DNA of 9,034 nucleotides from Thermoplasmata archaeon (GCA_030043545.1 JASHXM010000009.1:1-9034), one strand, 5' to 3'. Shown: positions 1 through 7,417, counted from the first letter of the stretch. Numbers and translations are program-made. The notes: generated by a model from the letters alone, not told the origin.

Positions 1-827
1 TCGGCGACCGTCTGGCGGAGCGGCGGGGCGATCGAGACGCCGCCGCCGACCATGTCGATCTTCTTCCCCTTCGCGTAGCCGGGGTGGGCGTCGATCCACT
101 TGTCGAGGTACGTCCGGGCGTCGGCGGGGCTCTGGACCTGGCTCACCTGGACGCCGATGCCGACGTTGGCGAGGCCGTCGGCCTTCGGGAACACCCAGAC
201 GTAGCCGCCCGGGGCGACCTTCCCCAGGAAGAAGTCGCAGTAGCGGACGTCGCAGTCGACGTTCGTCATCCGGTACTGGAGGCACGTATCCATGTCCTTG
301 ATCGCGAGGTTGGTCGAGATCCCGGCCCACCGGCCGACCTGGCTCTCGAAGCCGTCGGCGCCGATCGTGATCGGGGCGCGGATCTCGTACGTCTCCCCGA
401 ACTGCTTCACCTTCGCGCCGACGACCTTGCCGTGCTCCTTCAGGATCGAGACGGCGGCGGTCTTGAGCAGGATCTCGACGCCGGCGTTCGCCGCGTCGAT
501 CGCGAGCTGCTTGTCGAACTCGTCGCGCTCGACGACGTAGCCGACCTCGTTCCCCGCGTGCTTCTCGTTGATCTCGAAGACCTTCTCGCTCGGGGAGTAG
601 ATCCGGGCCCCCTCGACCTCCAGGTTCACCCAGCGGCCGGGGCGGATCCCCACGTCGGCGAGCCAGTCCTTGCTCATCCCCTCGCCGCAGCGGACGGGGC
701 TGCCGATCTCCTGGCGCTTCTCGAGCATCACGACGCGCGCGCCGCTCTTCGCGGCCCACTTCGCCGTCATGCTGCCGGCGGGGCCGGCCCCGATGACGAG
801 GACGTCGGTCGTCCGGTCGGGGATCAC
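1..827 (-). CDS. Geranylgeranyl reductase family flavoprotein (archaeal lipid saturation), C-terminus cut off by window edge
   Basis: This FAD enzyme is predicted to hydrogenate the double bonds of geranylgeranyl chains in archaeal ether lipids at the membrane. I read 275 residues; family members are usually about 390-400, so roughly the last third lies outside the window. Visible motifs are an N-terminal dinucleotide fold VIGAGPAGS (11-19), the ribose-binding acid E36 in LEKR, the family hallmark PVRCGEG (44-50) with its conserved Cys47, GADG (156-159), and YVWVFP (209-214), matching the family YxWxFP motif that lines the lipid cavity. The start is the GTG at 827, with a purine-rich GAGGTCGAGGGGG just before it; no ATG fits. 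It begins 16 nt after the ferredoxin stop, so the two are probably co-transcribed. Established for Methanosarcina: a ferredoxin encoded beside the reductase supplies its electrons. The exact substrate (phospholipid or free isoprenoid) cannot be read from sequence. Confidence 0.9.
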   Translation of the reverse strand, partial: MIPDRTTDVLVIGAGPAGSMTAKWAAKSGARVVMLEKRQEIGSPVRCGEGMSKDWLADVGIRPGRWVNLEVEGARIYSPSEKVFEINEKHAGNEVGYVVERDEFDKQLAIDAANAGVEILLKTAAVSILKEHGKVVGAKVKQFGETYEIRAPITIGADGFESQVGRWAGISTNLAIKDMDTCLQYRMTNVDCDVRYCDFFLGKVAPGGYVWVFPKADGLANVGIGVQVSQVQSPADARTYLDKWIDAHPGYAKGKKIDMVGGGVSIAPPLRQTVA

Positions 828-843
828 GAGGGCCCCCTCGACC

Positions 844-1035
844 TCAGCCGATCTCGATCGCGCCGACCGGGCACGCCTTCACGCAGATCTCGCACCGCGT
901 GCAGACCCCCTCGTCGAACGTGATCCGGGTCTCGTCGAGATAGATGCAGTTGAGCGGGCAGATGCCGACGCACGCCCCGCAGTAGATGCACAGCTGGCCG
1001 GACGACTCGATGTGCAGGCTCTTCTTGTTCGGCAC
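844..1035 (-). CDS. 2[4Fe-4S] ferredoxin, likely electron donor to the adjacent geranylgeranyl reductase
   Basis: A 63-residue soluble electron carrier with two complete cluster motifs: CIYCGACVGICP (C16, C19, C22, C26) and CTRCEICVKACP (C45, C48, C51, C55). This is the classical bacterial-type 2[4Fe-4S] arrangement in which the fourth Cys of each motif ligates the other cluster. A ninth cysteine, C30, follows the first motif and is not needed for ligation. The start is GTG at 1035; GGGAGAGG (1048 to 1041 on this strand) is a good Shine-Dalgarno stretch. The stop is 16 nt before the reductase start. Position and size both argue that its job is feeding electrons to that lipid enzyme, although it could serve other partners too. 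Downstream of trxB on the same strand, with a TATA-like element in the 40-nt gap. Confidence 0.93.
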   Translation of the reverse strand: MPNKKSLHIESSGQLCIYCGACVGICPLNCIYLDETRITFDEGVCTRCEICVKACPVGAIEIG

Positions 1036-1066
1036 CCGCGCCTCTCCCGAGCACCGGGGCGCGCGC

Positions 1067-1074
1067 TATTAAAG
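1067..1074 (-). promoter_or_regulatory. TATA box (box A) for ferredoxin-reductase pair
   Basis: Read on the minus strand this is CTTTAATA, an AT-rich island in GC-rich surroundings, lying directly after the trxB stop codon (1076-1078). A start site about 26 nt downstream would fall near 1044, leaving a leader of about 9 nt that would cut into the Shine-Dalgarno stretch at 1041-1048. Either the true start is slightly upstream, or the Shine-Dalgarno serves mainly trxB read-through transcripts. Inference from position and consensus only. Confidence 0.5.
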
Positions 1075-1075
1075 G

Positions 1076-2056
1076 CTATCCGGAGACGCGCGACGCCGGC
1101 GGCCGGGGCGCGGCGGCCGACTCCCGCTCGGCGAGCCACCGCTCGGCGTCGATCGCCGCCATGCACCCCGAGCCGGCGGCGCTCACCGCCTGCCGGTACC
1201 GGCGGTCGTGGACGTCGCCCGCGGCGAAGACGCCGTCGACGCTCGTCCGGCTCCCCCGCTCGACCCGGACGTACCCCTCGGGGTCGAGCGCGAGCTGTCC
1301 GCGAAAGACGTCGGTCGCGGGGTCGTGGCCGATCGCCACGAACAGCCCGCCGACCTTGAGCGTCCGCTCCGCCCCGGTCGCGACGTCGACGAGCCGGAGC
1401 CCGTCGACCGAGTCGGTCCCGAGCACCTCCTTGACCGTCGTGCCGAGCGCGAGGCCGATCTTCGGGTGCTCCCGCGCCCGCGCCTGCATGATCGGGCTCG
1501 CGCGCAACCGGTCGCGGCGGTGGACGATCGTCACGCGGGGGGAGAAGTTGGTCAGGAACAACGCCTCCTCCATCGCGGAGTCGCCGCCGCCGACGACCGC
1601 GAGCTCCCGGCCCTTGAAGAAGAAGCCGTCGCACGTGGCGCAGGCGCTGACGCCGTGGCCCTTCAGCCGCTCCTCCGACGGCAGCCCGAGCCATCGGGCG
1701 TTCGCCCCGGTGGCGACGATCACCGCCTCCGCGCGGATCGGGCCGTGCGTGCCGGTCGCCAGCGAGAACGGGGACCGCCCGAAGTCGACCGAGGTGACGT
1801 TGTCGTCGACGAACTCGGCCCCGAACCGCTCCGCCTGCCGGCGCATCCGATCGACGAGCTCCGGGCCCTGGATCCCGTCGGGGAACCCGGGGTAGTTCTC
1901 GACGTCCGTGGTGATCAGCAGCTGCCCGCCGGCCGGGACGCCGGCGACGACGACGGGTCGGAGCTCCGCGCGGGCGGCGTACAGGGCGGCGGTGAGGCCC
2001 GCGGGGCCGCTCCCGATGATCGCGAGCCTGCGGACCGCCCCGTCGGCGCCGGCCAT
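1076..2056 (-). CDS. trxB: Thioredoxin reductase (FAD/NADPH, CxxC)
   Basis: A cytosolic flavoprotein that passes electrons from NADPH through FAD and a redox disulfide to thioredoxin. The 326 residues match the usual length of low-molecular-weight thioredoxin reductases. Domains in order: N-terminal FAD fold with GSGPAG (15-20) and the GGQLL/ENYPGFP region (43-59); ATGA (116-119); redox pair ACATCDG with C139 and C142; NADPH fold GGGDSA (156-161); HRRDRLR (179-185), the arginine set that reads the NADPH 2'-phosphate; C-terminal FAD motif FAAGDV (277-282). The start is the ATG at 2056, because upstream in-frame sequence is promoter DNA and the conserved fold begins a few residues later. A proline/alanine-rich tail (315-326) is probably disordered. 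No thioredoxin gene is in the window, so the partner is elsewhere. An alkyl hydroperoxide reductase or glutaredoxin-like partner is possible. Confidence 0.95.
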   Translation of the reverse strand: MAGADGAVRRLAIIGSGPAGLTAALYAARAELRPVVVAGVPAGGQLLITTDVENYPGFPDGIQGPELVDRMRRQAERFGAEFVDDNVTSVDFGRSPFSLATGTHGPIRAEAVIVATGANARWLGLPSEERLKGHGVSACATCDGFFFKGRELAVVGGGDSAMEEALFLTNFSPRVTIVHRRDRLRASPIMQARAREHPKIGLALGTTVKEVLGTDSVDGLRLVDVATGAERTLKVGGLFVAIGHDPATDVFRGQLALDPEGYVRVERGSRTSVDGVFAAGDVHDRRYRQAVSAAGSGCMAAIDAERWLAERESAAAPRPPASRVSG

Positions 2057-2078
2057 CGCTCCGCGAGCCCGCGGGGGG

Positions 2079-2085
2079 GTTAAAG
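2079..2085 (-). promoter_or_regulatory. TATA box for trxB, implying a leaderless transcript
   Basis: Reads CTTTAAC on the minus strand, centred about 26 nt before the trxB ATG (2056), so transcription should begin at or next to the start codon. There is no well-spaced Shine-Dalgarno. The box is flanked by two similar GC-rich copies, GAGCCCGCGGGG (2065-2076) and GAGCCCCCGCGGGG (2090-2103), starting 25 nt apart. Confidence 0.55.
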
Positions 2086-2111
2086 CGCCGAGCCCCCGCG
2101 GGGCGAACGCA

Positions 2112-2648
2112 TCACCGGGACGGGGAGGCGGCCCGGGGCGGAGGCAGCCGGATCCGGTCGACTCCCTCCGCGGCCCCGTAGCCGGATCGGAAGAACAGGA
2201 GGGGCGGACCGTCCCGGCCGGTCTCGGCGTGGACGACCTCACCGACGACCAGCCGGTGGTCGAACTGCGGGACGATCGCGGCGACGCGGCACTCGAGGGC
2301 CCCGAGCGTCCCGTCCACCAGCGCCGCCCCGGTGACGCCGCGGTGGAACGGCAGCTCCCGGAACTTCTCCGCCGCCGGCACCGTCCGGGCGAACCGCTCG
2401 CTCACGGCCCGCTGGTCCGCGGCGAGCACGTTCACCGCGAAGGCGCGGCTGCGCTCCAGCGGGGGGAGCGAGTCGACGTCGTCCTTCAGGCTCACGAGCA
2501 CGGACGGAGGGGAGAGGGAGACGGAGAGGAACGCGTTCACCGTGAGGCCGTGGTCGGTCTCGCCGTCCCGGACCGTCACGACCGCGACGCCCGTCGCCCA
2601 GCGGCCCATCAGGGCCCGGAACCCGGGGGCGTCGGGGGCGGCGCTCAC
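2112..2648 (-). CDS. Flavin reductase-like domain protein (FMN-binding split barrel)
   Basis: A 178-residue protein of the flavin reductase-like family (HpaC and relatives), which bind FMN or FAD in a split beta-barrel and usually reduce free flavin with NAD(P)H. Supporting features: ATGVAVVT (18-25), the FMN-contact stretch [20 protein letters not shown] (34-53), FAVNVL (70-75), the end-of-barrel segment GALECRV (116-122) and [10 protein letters not shown] (129-138), matching the family DHxxxxGxV motif. The chosen start is GTG at 2648, which overlaps the permease stop as GTGA; the ATG at residue 14 would cut off the first strand of the fold. It is the last gene of the ABC operon, so translation is probably coupled. 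Whether it is a true flavin reductase, an electron partner of a monooxygenase, or another flavoprotein is not decidable; no oxygenase is nearby. The C-terminal tail is rich in Pro, Ala and Arg. Confidence 0.85.
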   Translation of the reverse strand: MSAAPDAPGFRALMGRWATGVAVVTVRDGETDHGLTVNAFLSVSLSPPSVLVSLKDDVDSLPPLERSRAFAVNVLAADQRAVSERFARTVPAAEKFRELPFHRGVTGAALVDGTLGALECRVAAIVPQFDHRLVVGEVVHAETGRDGPPLLFFRSGYGAAEGVDRIRLPPPRAASPSR

Positions 2649-3760
2649 GCGTCCCGCCACCGGAACAGCCGGACCGCGAGCAGGAAGACGACGACCCCCG
2701 CGACGACGACGACCGCGAGGTCGGCCGCCGCCCGCATCGTGTTGTGGAACAGCATCACCTGGTTCATCCCGTCGATGACGTAGTACAGGGGGAGCACGCG
2801 GGCGAACGTCTGGAGCCCGGGCGGGAACTCGGAGACGGGGAAGAACGTCCCCGCGAGGAACATCATCGGGAAGGTGATGATGTTCCCGATCACCGCCGCG
2901 CTCTCGGGCGTCGGCGCGACCGACCCGGCGAGCATCCCGAGCGAGACGAACAGGAACGGGCCGACCACGAGGTACGGGATCAGGCCGGCGTTGAGGCTCA
3001 CGTGGGCATCGAACACGCCGACCCCCATCCCAAGCATGATCCCCGCGGCCGCGAACGTCAAAAGGATGTACCACGCGATCCGGGAGGTGAGCCACTCGCT
3101 GCGGGTGAGCGGCGTGAGGGAGAGCTGGCGGAACAGCCCCTCCTTCCGGTACGACGAGGCGACGTCGACCATCGAGAACATCGGGCTCGTCAGGATCGAG
3201 AAACCGATCAGCCCCGGGATCAGGTAGTCGACGTAGACGAGGTTCGTCCCACCGACCCCTTGTACGGTGCCGGCGAGCTGGATCAGCGAGCTGCCCCCGG
3301 CCTTCGCGAGGTTGAACGCGTTCGCGACGCCCGAGACGGCGAACTCCGCCTCCCCGGCGGCCGCCGCGTCCTGCGGGTTCGCGAACATGGTGAGGTTGAC
3401 CTGCGTGCCGCTCGAGTAGTTCGTCGTGAACGTCGCCGGGATCACGAGCCCGACCGGGTCGCCGTTCTGGCCGAGCCAGGCGGAGAACCCCGACGCCGAG
3501 ACCGTCGACGCGGGGACGACCGCGACCTTGACGACCGTGGTGTTGTTGAGCGCCGAGAGGAACTTTGTCACCAGCGGGCTGTGCGGGTTCTCGTTGAGCA
3601 CCTCGAGCGTCACGGTCGTCGTGCCGGTGTTCGAGAAGATCAGCCCGAACAGGCCGATCAGGATCAGCGGAAAGATGAGCGAGAAGAACAGCGCGGCCGG
3701 GTTCCGGTAGTAGCCCCGGGCGACGACCGCCAGGTCGGCGCCGATCCGCTTCGGGTTCAC
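2645..3760 (-). CDS. ABC-2 family exporter permease
   Basis: The membrane half of an ABC exporter, 371 residues. Hydrophobicity gives one N-terminal helix (about 22-43), a large extracytoplasmic domain (about 44-178), then five helices (about 179-199, 226-250, 259-282, 286-308, 346-366). This layout matches the ABC-2 type with an external domain between helices 1 and 2. The region after the fifth helix, with FLAGTFFP (301-308) and RVLPLYYVIDGMNQ (321-334), is a very typical ABC-2 signature. Start is GTG at 3760, overlapping the ATPase stop as GTGA, so the two subunits are made together. The external domain has Asn-X-Ser/Thr sequons at N72, N73, N114 and N122. Drugs, lipids or polysaccharide are all possible cargo; the sequence does not say which. 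Confidence 0.92.
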   Translation of the reverse strand: MNPKRIGADLAVVARGYYRNPAALFFSLIFPLILIGLFGLIFSNTGTTTVTLEVLNENPHSPLVTKFLSALNNTTVVKVAVVPASTVSASGFSAWLGQNGDPVGLVIPATFTTNYSSGTQVNLTMFANPQDAAAAGEAEFAVSGVANAFNLAKAGGSSLIQLAGTVQGVGGTNLVYVDYLIPGLIGFSILTSPMFSMVDVASSYRKEGLFRQLSLTPLTRSEWLTSRIAWYILLTFAAAGIMLGMGVGVFDAHVSLNAGLIPYLVVGPFLFVSLGMLAGSVAPTPESAAVIGNIITFPMMFLAGTFFPVSEFPPGLQTFARVLPLYYVIDGMNQVMLFHNTMRAAADLAVVVVAGVVVFLLAVRLFRWRDA

Positions 3761-4689
3761 GGCGCCGACTCTCCCTTGAGCGCGCCGTCGTCCATCTCGC
3801 CGACCATCCGGATGAAGACGTCCTCGAGCGTGTCGCGCTCGGTCGAGAACGAGCTCCACGGGAGGCCGCTCTCCTCGGCGGCGGAGAGGACCCTCAGGGC
3901 GTCGTGCGGCCCGGCGAGGTCGACGACGACGCGGCCGCCGGACGCTCGGGCGGCAACGCCCAGGCGCGCGGTCAGGCGGGTCGCAAGCTCCGGCGCCGCC
4001 TCGAACACGGCGCGGGCGGGGCCGCCGTGGGCGGCGATGATCTCCGCGGCCGTCCCGACGGCGATCAGGTGTCCGTGGTGGATGATCGCGACGCGGTCGC
4101 TCAGCAGCTCCGCCTCCTCGAGGTAGTGGGTGGTCAGGAAGACGGTGCGGCCCGCCGCCCGGATCGACCGGATGACGTTCCAGATCGCTCGGCGGGCGTG
4201 GGGGTCCAGGCCGGTCGTCGGCTCGTCCAGAAAGTAGATCTCGGGGTCGTTCGACAGCGCCAGCGCGAGCCCGAGCTTCTGCTTCTGACCGCCCGATAGC
4301 TGGTCGAACCGCGCCGAGCGCTTGTCGAGGAGCTCGACGCGGCCCAGGACCTCGTCGGGGTCGACGGAGCTGCCGAACAACGCCCGGTAGTACTCGACCG
4401 CCTCGCGCGGCGTGATCTTCTCGAAGAAGCGGAACTCCTGCGGGATCACCCCGATCCGACGGTGGAGCTCCGCCCCGTCGCTCCACGGGTCGAGGCCGAG
4501 GACGCGGACCGTCCCGGACGTCCGCTGCCGGAGCCCCTCCAGGATCTCCACGGTCGTCGTCTTCCCCGCGCCGTTCGGCCCGAGGAAGGCGAACACCGAG
4601 CCTGCCGGCACGGAGAAGTCGATCCGGTCGACCGCCGTGAGCCCGCCGTACCGCTTGACGAGCCCCTCGACCTCGATCGCCGCGGGCAT
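3757..4689 (-). CDS. ABC-2 type exporter ATP-binding subunit
   Basis: The ATPase that powers the adjacent permease, 310 residues. Walker A GPNGAGKT (37-44), Q-loop with Q84 in VIPQEFRFFE, signature LSGGQ (131-135), Walker B IYFLDE (151-156) with catalytic Glu156, D-loop TTGLDP and switch His188 are all present, so it should be active. Residues after about 220 form the small C-terminal domain found in DrrA-like exporters, ending in the common RDTLEDVFI pattern. Start is ATG at 4689: it lies about 25 nt after a TATA element, has no Shine-Dalgarno, and matches the family N-terminus exactly. It is first in a three-gene operon (ATPase, permease, flavin reductase) joined by 4-nt overlaps. Cargo unknown. 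Confidence 0.95.
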   Translation of the reverse strand: MPAAIEVEGLVKRYGGLTAVDRIDFSVPAGSVFAFLGPNGAGKTTTVEILEGLRQRTSGTVRVLGLDPWSDGAELHRRIGVIPQEFRFFEKITPREAVEYYRALFGSSVDPDEVLGRVELLDKRSARFDQLSGGQKQKLGLALALSNDPEIYFLDEPTTGLDPHARRAIWNVIRSIRAAGRTVFLTTHYLEEAELLSDRVAIIHHGHLIAVGTAAEIIAAHGGPARAVFEAAPELATRLTARLGVAARASGGRVVVDLAGPHDALRVLSAAEESGLPWSSFSTERDTLEDVFIRMVGEMDDGALKGESAP

Positions 4690-4709
4690 CGCCGGCCGAG
4701 GGCGCCCGG

Positions 4710-4718
4710 ATTATGAAG
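4710..4718 (-). promoter_or_regulatory. TATA box for the ABC exporter operon, overlapping the upstream gene's stop codon
   Basis: Minus-strand CTTCATAAT, centred about 25 nt before the ATPase ATG, predicts a leaderless mRNA. The TAA stop of the glycosidase gene (4713-4711) lies inside the box, so the end of one gene is also the promoter of the next. Confidence 0.55.
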
Positions 4719-6924
4719 ATGCCCGGCGACCCGGTCCGGGCGAGCCCGGGGTCACGTCGAGGCGCCCCGCCTCCCCCGCCGCGACGGCTCGCTCCGCCGT
4801 CGGACCGACGACCTGGAGCGGGCCGGGGCCGGACCAGGTCACCGTCACGGACCCGTCGGCGTAGCGGAGGGCGACCGTGCCGCTGCCGAGGCGCAGCCCG
4901 TCGATCGACGCCGAGTGCCAGCCGGCCGGGAACGTCGGCCGCACCTCGAGGCGCGGAACGCGCGCGTCGACGCGGAGCCCCCAGAGCCCCTCGAACAGCG
5001 CGGTCAGGAACGGCGCCACGCTGAGGCCGAGCAGGAAGCAGGAGTTGAACGGCTCCGCCCGGTCCCCCCGATAGCATTCGTTGGCGTCGCCGTCCTCCGC
5101 CTCGAACCGCGCGGCGATGCGCGACAGCGCCTCGTGGCCTCGCGCCGCATCCCCGACGCGGAAGGCGCCCTCCGCGAGCCAGGCGGTCGCGATCGTCCAG
5201 ACCTGCCCTTCGTGGTACGCGTCCGGCCGGTACGACGGGTCGCGCGTCGACAGCGTGCGCATCCCCCACGCGGCGAGCAGGTCGTCCTGCGACGCCCGCG
5301 CGACGACGGCGCGTCCGCGCTCGGCCGGGAGGAGCCCGGCGCGGAGCGCGATGAGGGCGTTCGGGCGGAGCTGGGCGACCGGGGCTCCGTCCCGCAGGGA
5401 GTCGTAGAGGTACTGCTCGGCCGGCCAGTCGTACACCGCGGCGACGCGCCCGGCGAGCGTCTCCGCCCGGGTCCGCCACCCCGCCCCGTCCGCCGGCCGC
5501 CCCGCCTCCAGAGCGAGGTCGGCGGCCGCGCGGAGCGCCTCGATCCAGAGGACCTGGATGTCGATCGCGTGGTCGCGGCGGTCGGCGGAGTCCCAGATCG
5601 TCGTGTCCGGCGAATCGATCCCGTACCGCACGCGGGCGAGGTCGCCGGTGGCGACGCTGATCCGCTCGGCCTCGCCGCCGTTCCGGAGGAGGCCCGTCGC
5701 GGGGTCGGCGCGGGCGGTCCCCCAGTCGATGATCCGCCCCATCGCCTCGGCCCACCGGCCGGCGAGGGAGCGGTCGCCGGTGTGGCGGACGATCTGGTCG
5801 ATCAGCGCCGGAAAGTAGAGCGAGGTGTCGGAGGTGCCGTACAGGAACACGGGCCCCGGCGAGATCTGCATCGGGAGCTCGCCCGGCGCGCCGCCGAGGA
5901 GCGGGAGCTCCGCCCGCGCCTGGAACCGGAGGACGGAGTCGATCGACCGGGCGGCCCAGTCGGAGTCGCCGAGCCAGACGACCGCCGGCAGCATCCACGC
6001 GAGGTCCCGGCACCAGATCGCGGAGTACCACGGGTAGCCGGCGACCAGACCGGTGAGTGAGTCGCCCGGCGCGACGTACAGCCGACGCAGCGCCGCGCGG
6101 GCGTTCGCGTAGGCTCGTTCGAGCTCGGGCGCCTCCGCAAAGCGGACGGTCGGCGTCCCCGCGAGCCACTCCGCCTCGTTCCGCTCCGCGGCGGCCAGGG
6201 GGAGTTCCGGGTCCGCGAGGAGCGCGGCCAGGTCGGACGTCGCACGGTCGAGCTCACGTTCGAGTCCCCCCACGATCGCGCAGCGGAGCTCGCAGCTCCC
6301 CCCCGCCGGCACGACGAGGTCGTGGTCGACGCCGATCTCGGAGATCGGCCCCGCGCGCCGCCCGCCGAGCCACGACGCGGCGTTCATCGTGAGCCGGGTC
6401 GGCTCGACGTCGCTGCGGTAGACCAGGCCGAAGCCGTGCTGGCGGACGGCGAGGCCGTCGGGTGCGATCGAGGCCCGGAACGAGACCGGACGGATCCCCT
6501 CGACCATCGTCGGCAACAGGTACGGGACGAACGTGCTCGTCACGACCACCGGCAACGGCGGCCCGGAGTCGAGCGACAGGACGAGGCGTCGCACGGCCCC
6601 AGCGGGCCGCTCCACGGGAGCGATCTCCTGCGAGATCGAAAGCCGCCCGAACCGATGCTCGCTGCGCCATCGGTCCCCCGCCGGGGCGCCGCCGCTCCGG
6701 CACGCCGAGAGCGTCGCCGTCGCCGTGCCGTCGAACAGGGAGAGGCGCCACGGCCCGGTGAGTCGGATCAGCTGGGCGTAGACCCCGCCCCACTCCTCGA
6801 GGGCGCCGCGGGTCTCGCGCAGGAGCTCCGCATCGCCGTTCCCATCCATCAGTACCGCCGAGGCGAGCGAGCGCAGCAACCGGGGCCGGACGGCGGCAGC
6901 GGGCGCCCCGGGTCCGGCGGTCAT
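4711..6924 (-). CDS. Glycogen-debranching-type glycosidase (amylo-alpha-1,6-glucosidase-like, six-hairpin fold)
   Basis: A predicted cytosolic glycoside hydrolase of 737 residues. The N-terminal part (about 1-255) looks like the beta-rich N-terminal domain of prokaryotic debranching enzymes. From about 265 to 650 it carries the alpha/alpha-barrel pattern: GYPWYSAIWCRDLAW (296-310, compare the family PWF/GRD region), WIEALRAAADLAL (460-472), LRPNALIAL (519-527), WGMRTLSTRDPSYRPDAYHEG (553-573) and QVWTIATAWLAEG (574-586). Residues 655-720 resemble the closing beta-domain. The likely reaction is hydrolysis of alpha-1,6 branch glucose in glycogen or related glucan; no GH13-type glucanotransferase domain is present. 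Trehalase-like or other six-hairpin activities are alternatives, and I cannot assign the catalytic pair with certainty. There is no signal peptide. Start ATG at 6924 overlaps the preceding stop as ATGA, so it is coupled to the unknown gene before it. Confidence 0.82.
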   Translation of the reverse strand: MTAGPGAPAAAVRPRLLRSLASAVLMDGNGDAELLRETRGALEEWGGVYAQLIRLTGPWRLSLFDGTATATLSACRSGGAPAGDRWRSEHRFGRLSISQEIAPVERPAGAVRRLVLSLDSGPPLPVVVTSTFVPYLLPTMVEGIRPVSFRASIAPDGLAVRQHGFGLVYRSDVEPTRLTMNAASWLGGRRAGPISEIGVDHDLVVPAGGSCELRCAIVGGLERELDRATSDLAALLADPELPLAAAERNEAEWLAGTPTVRFAEAPELERAYANARAALRRLYVAPGDSLTGLVAGYPWYSAIWCRDLAWMLPAVVWLGDSDWAARSIDSVLRFQARAELPLLGGAPGELPMQISPGPVFLYGTSDTSLYFPALIDQIVRHTGDRSLAGRWAEAMGRIIDWGTARADPATGLLRNGGEAERISVATGDLARVRYGIDSPDTTIWDSADRRDHAIDIQVLWIEALRAAADLALEAGRPADGAGWRTRAETLAGRVAAVYDWPAEQYLYDSLRDGAPVAQLRPNALIALRAGLLPAERGRAVVARASQDDLLAAWGMRTLSTRDPSYRPDAYHEGQVWTIATAWLAEGAFRVGDAARGHEALSRIAARFEAEDGDANECYRGDRAEPFNSCFLLGLSVAPFLTALFEGLWGLRVDARVPRLEVRPTFPAGWHSASIDGLRLGSGTVALRYADGSVTVTWSGPGPLQVVGPTAERAVAAGEAGRLDVTPGSPGPGRRASS

Positions 6925-7394
6925 CGTCCGTCCACCCGATCCCGGAACTCGACCCAGACGGTCGGGGGGATCGCCGGGCAGTCGAGCTCCAGCCGGACCG
7001 ATCCGGTCGGGCCGATCGCCTCGGCGGGAAGGTCGACCGCGAACGTCGTCGGCACCCCGATCAACAGCTCGAGCGGCTCCGATCGGCGGACGGTCGCGGC
7101 CGACCGCTCGGCCCCACCGGGGCCGGAGCGGAACCGGATGGCGTCCGCGACGACCGGCACCCCGTCCCACCGGATGCGCACCGCGGAGAACGCTCCCGTA
7201 CGGAGCGGCGGATTGCTCAGGACGAAGGTGACGCCGCGCGGCGACCGGGCGAGCGACCCCGGCGCATACACCGACTGCTCGATCGTCTCGGCGACCCAGA
7301 GCAGCGCCTCGAGCGAGTGGGGCCCGAACTCGACCCCGAGCTCGACGCCTTGCCGGAGGGCCGAGAGCAGGCGACCGACGCGGAAGCCGCCCAC
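6921..7394 (-). CDS. Hypothetical protein, translationally coupled to the glycosidase
   Basis: I do not recognise this 157-residue protein. It has a short helical start (about 1-42, with one mildly hydrophobic stretch LEALLWVAETI) followed by alternating hydrophobic residues typical of beta-strands (about 55-153), suggesting a small all-beta domain; there is no signal peptide, cysteine motif or convincing membrane helix. The predicted start is GTG at 7394, about 27 nt after a TATA-like ACGATAAG (7418-7425), with GGGAG also close upstream; the GTG is the first start in this frame after the promoter. Its TGA overlaps the glycosidase ATG (ATGA), the strongest clue to function: it is probably made in step with that enzyme and may be a partner, a glucan-binding accessory or a detached domain. 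That role is inference. Confidence 0.75.
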   Translation of the reverse strand: MGGFRVGRLLSALRQGVELGVEFGPHSLEALLWVAETIEQSVYAPGSLARSPRGVTFVLSNPPLRTGAFSAVRIRWDGVPVVADAIRFRSGPGGAERSAATVRRSEPLELLIGVPTTFAVDLPAEAIGPTGSVRLELDCPAIPPTVWVEFRDRVDGR

Positions 7395-7417
7395 GGCTCC
7401 CGAGACCGGCGGACCCG

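Noticed and set aside
84..923. Long plus-strand reading frame over the geranylgeranyl reductase
   Set aside because: Its product is low-complexity Asp/Val/Arg/Leu-rich with no motif, whereas the opposite strand encodes a clear flavoprotein. GC-rich DNA leaves such antisense frames open.
4915..6060. 381-residue plus-strand reading frame inside the glycosidase gene
   Set aside because: Arg/Pro/Val-rich composition without domains; it mirrors a well-supported minus-strand enzyme.
2645..6169. Apparent 1174-residue protein joining the permease to upstream sequence
   Set aside because: Only the last 371 residues look like real protein; the rest is an out-of-frame shadow of the glycosidase and ATPase. 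The permease start is the GTG overlapping the ATPase stop.
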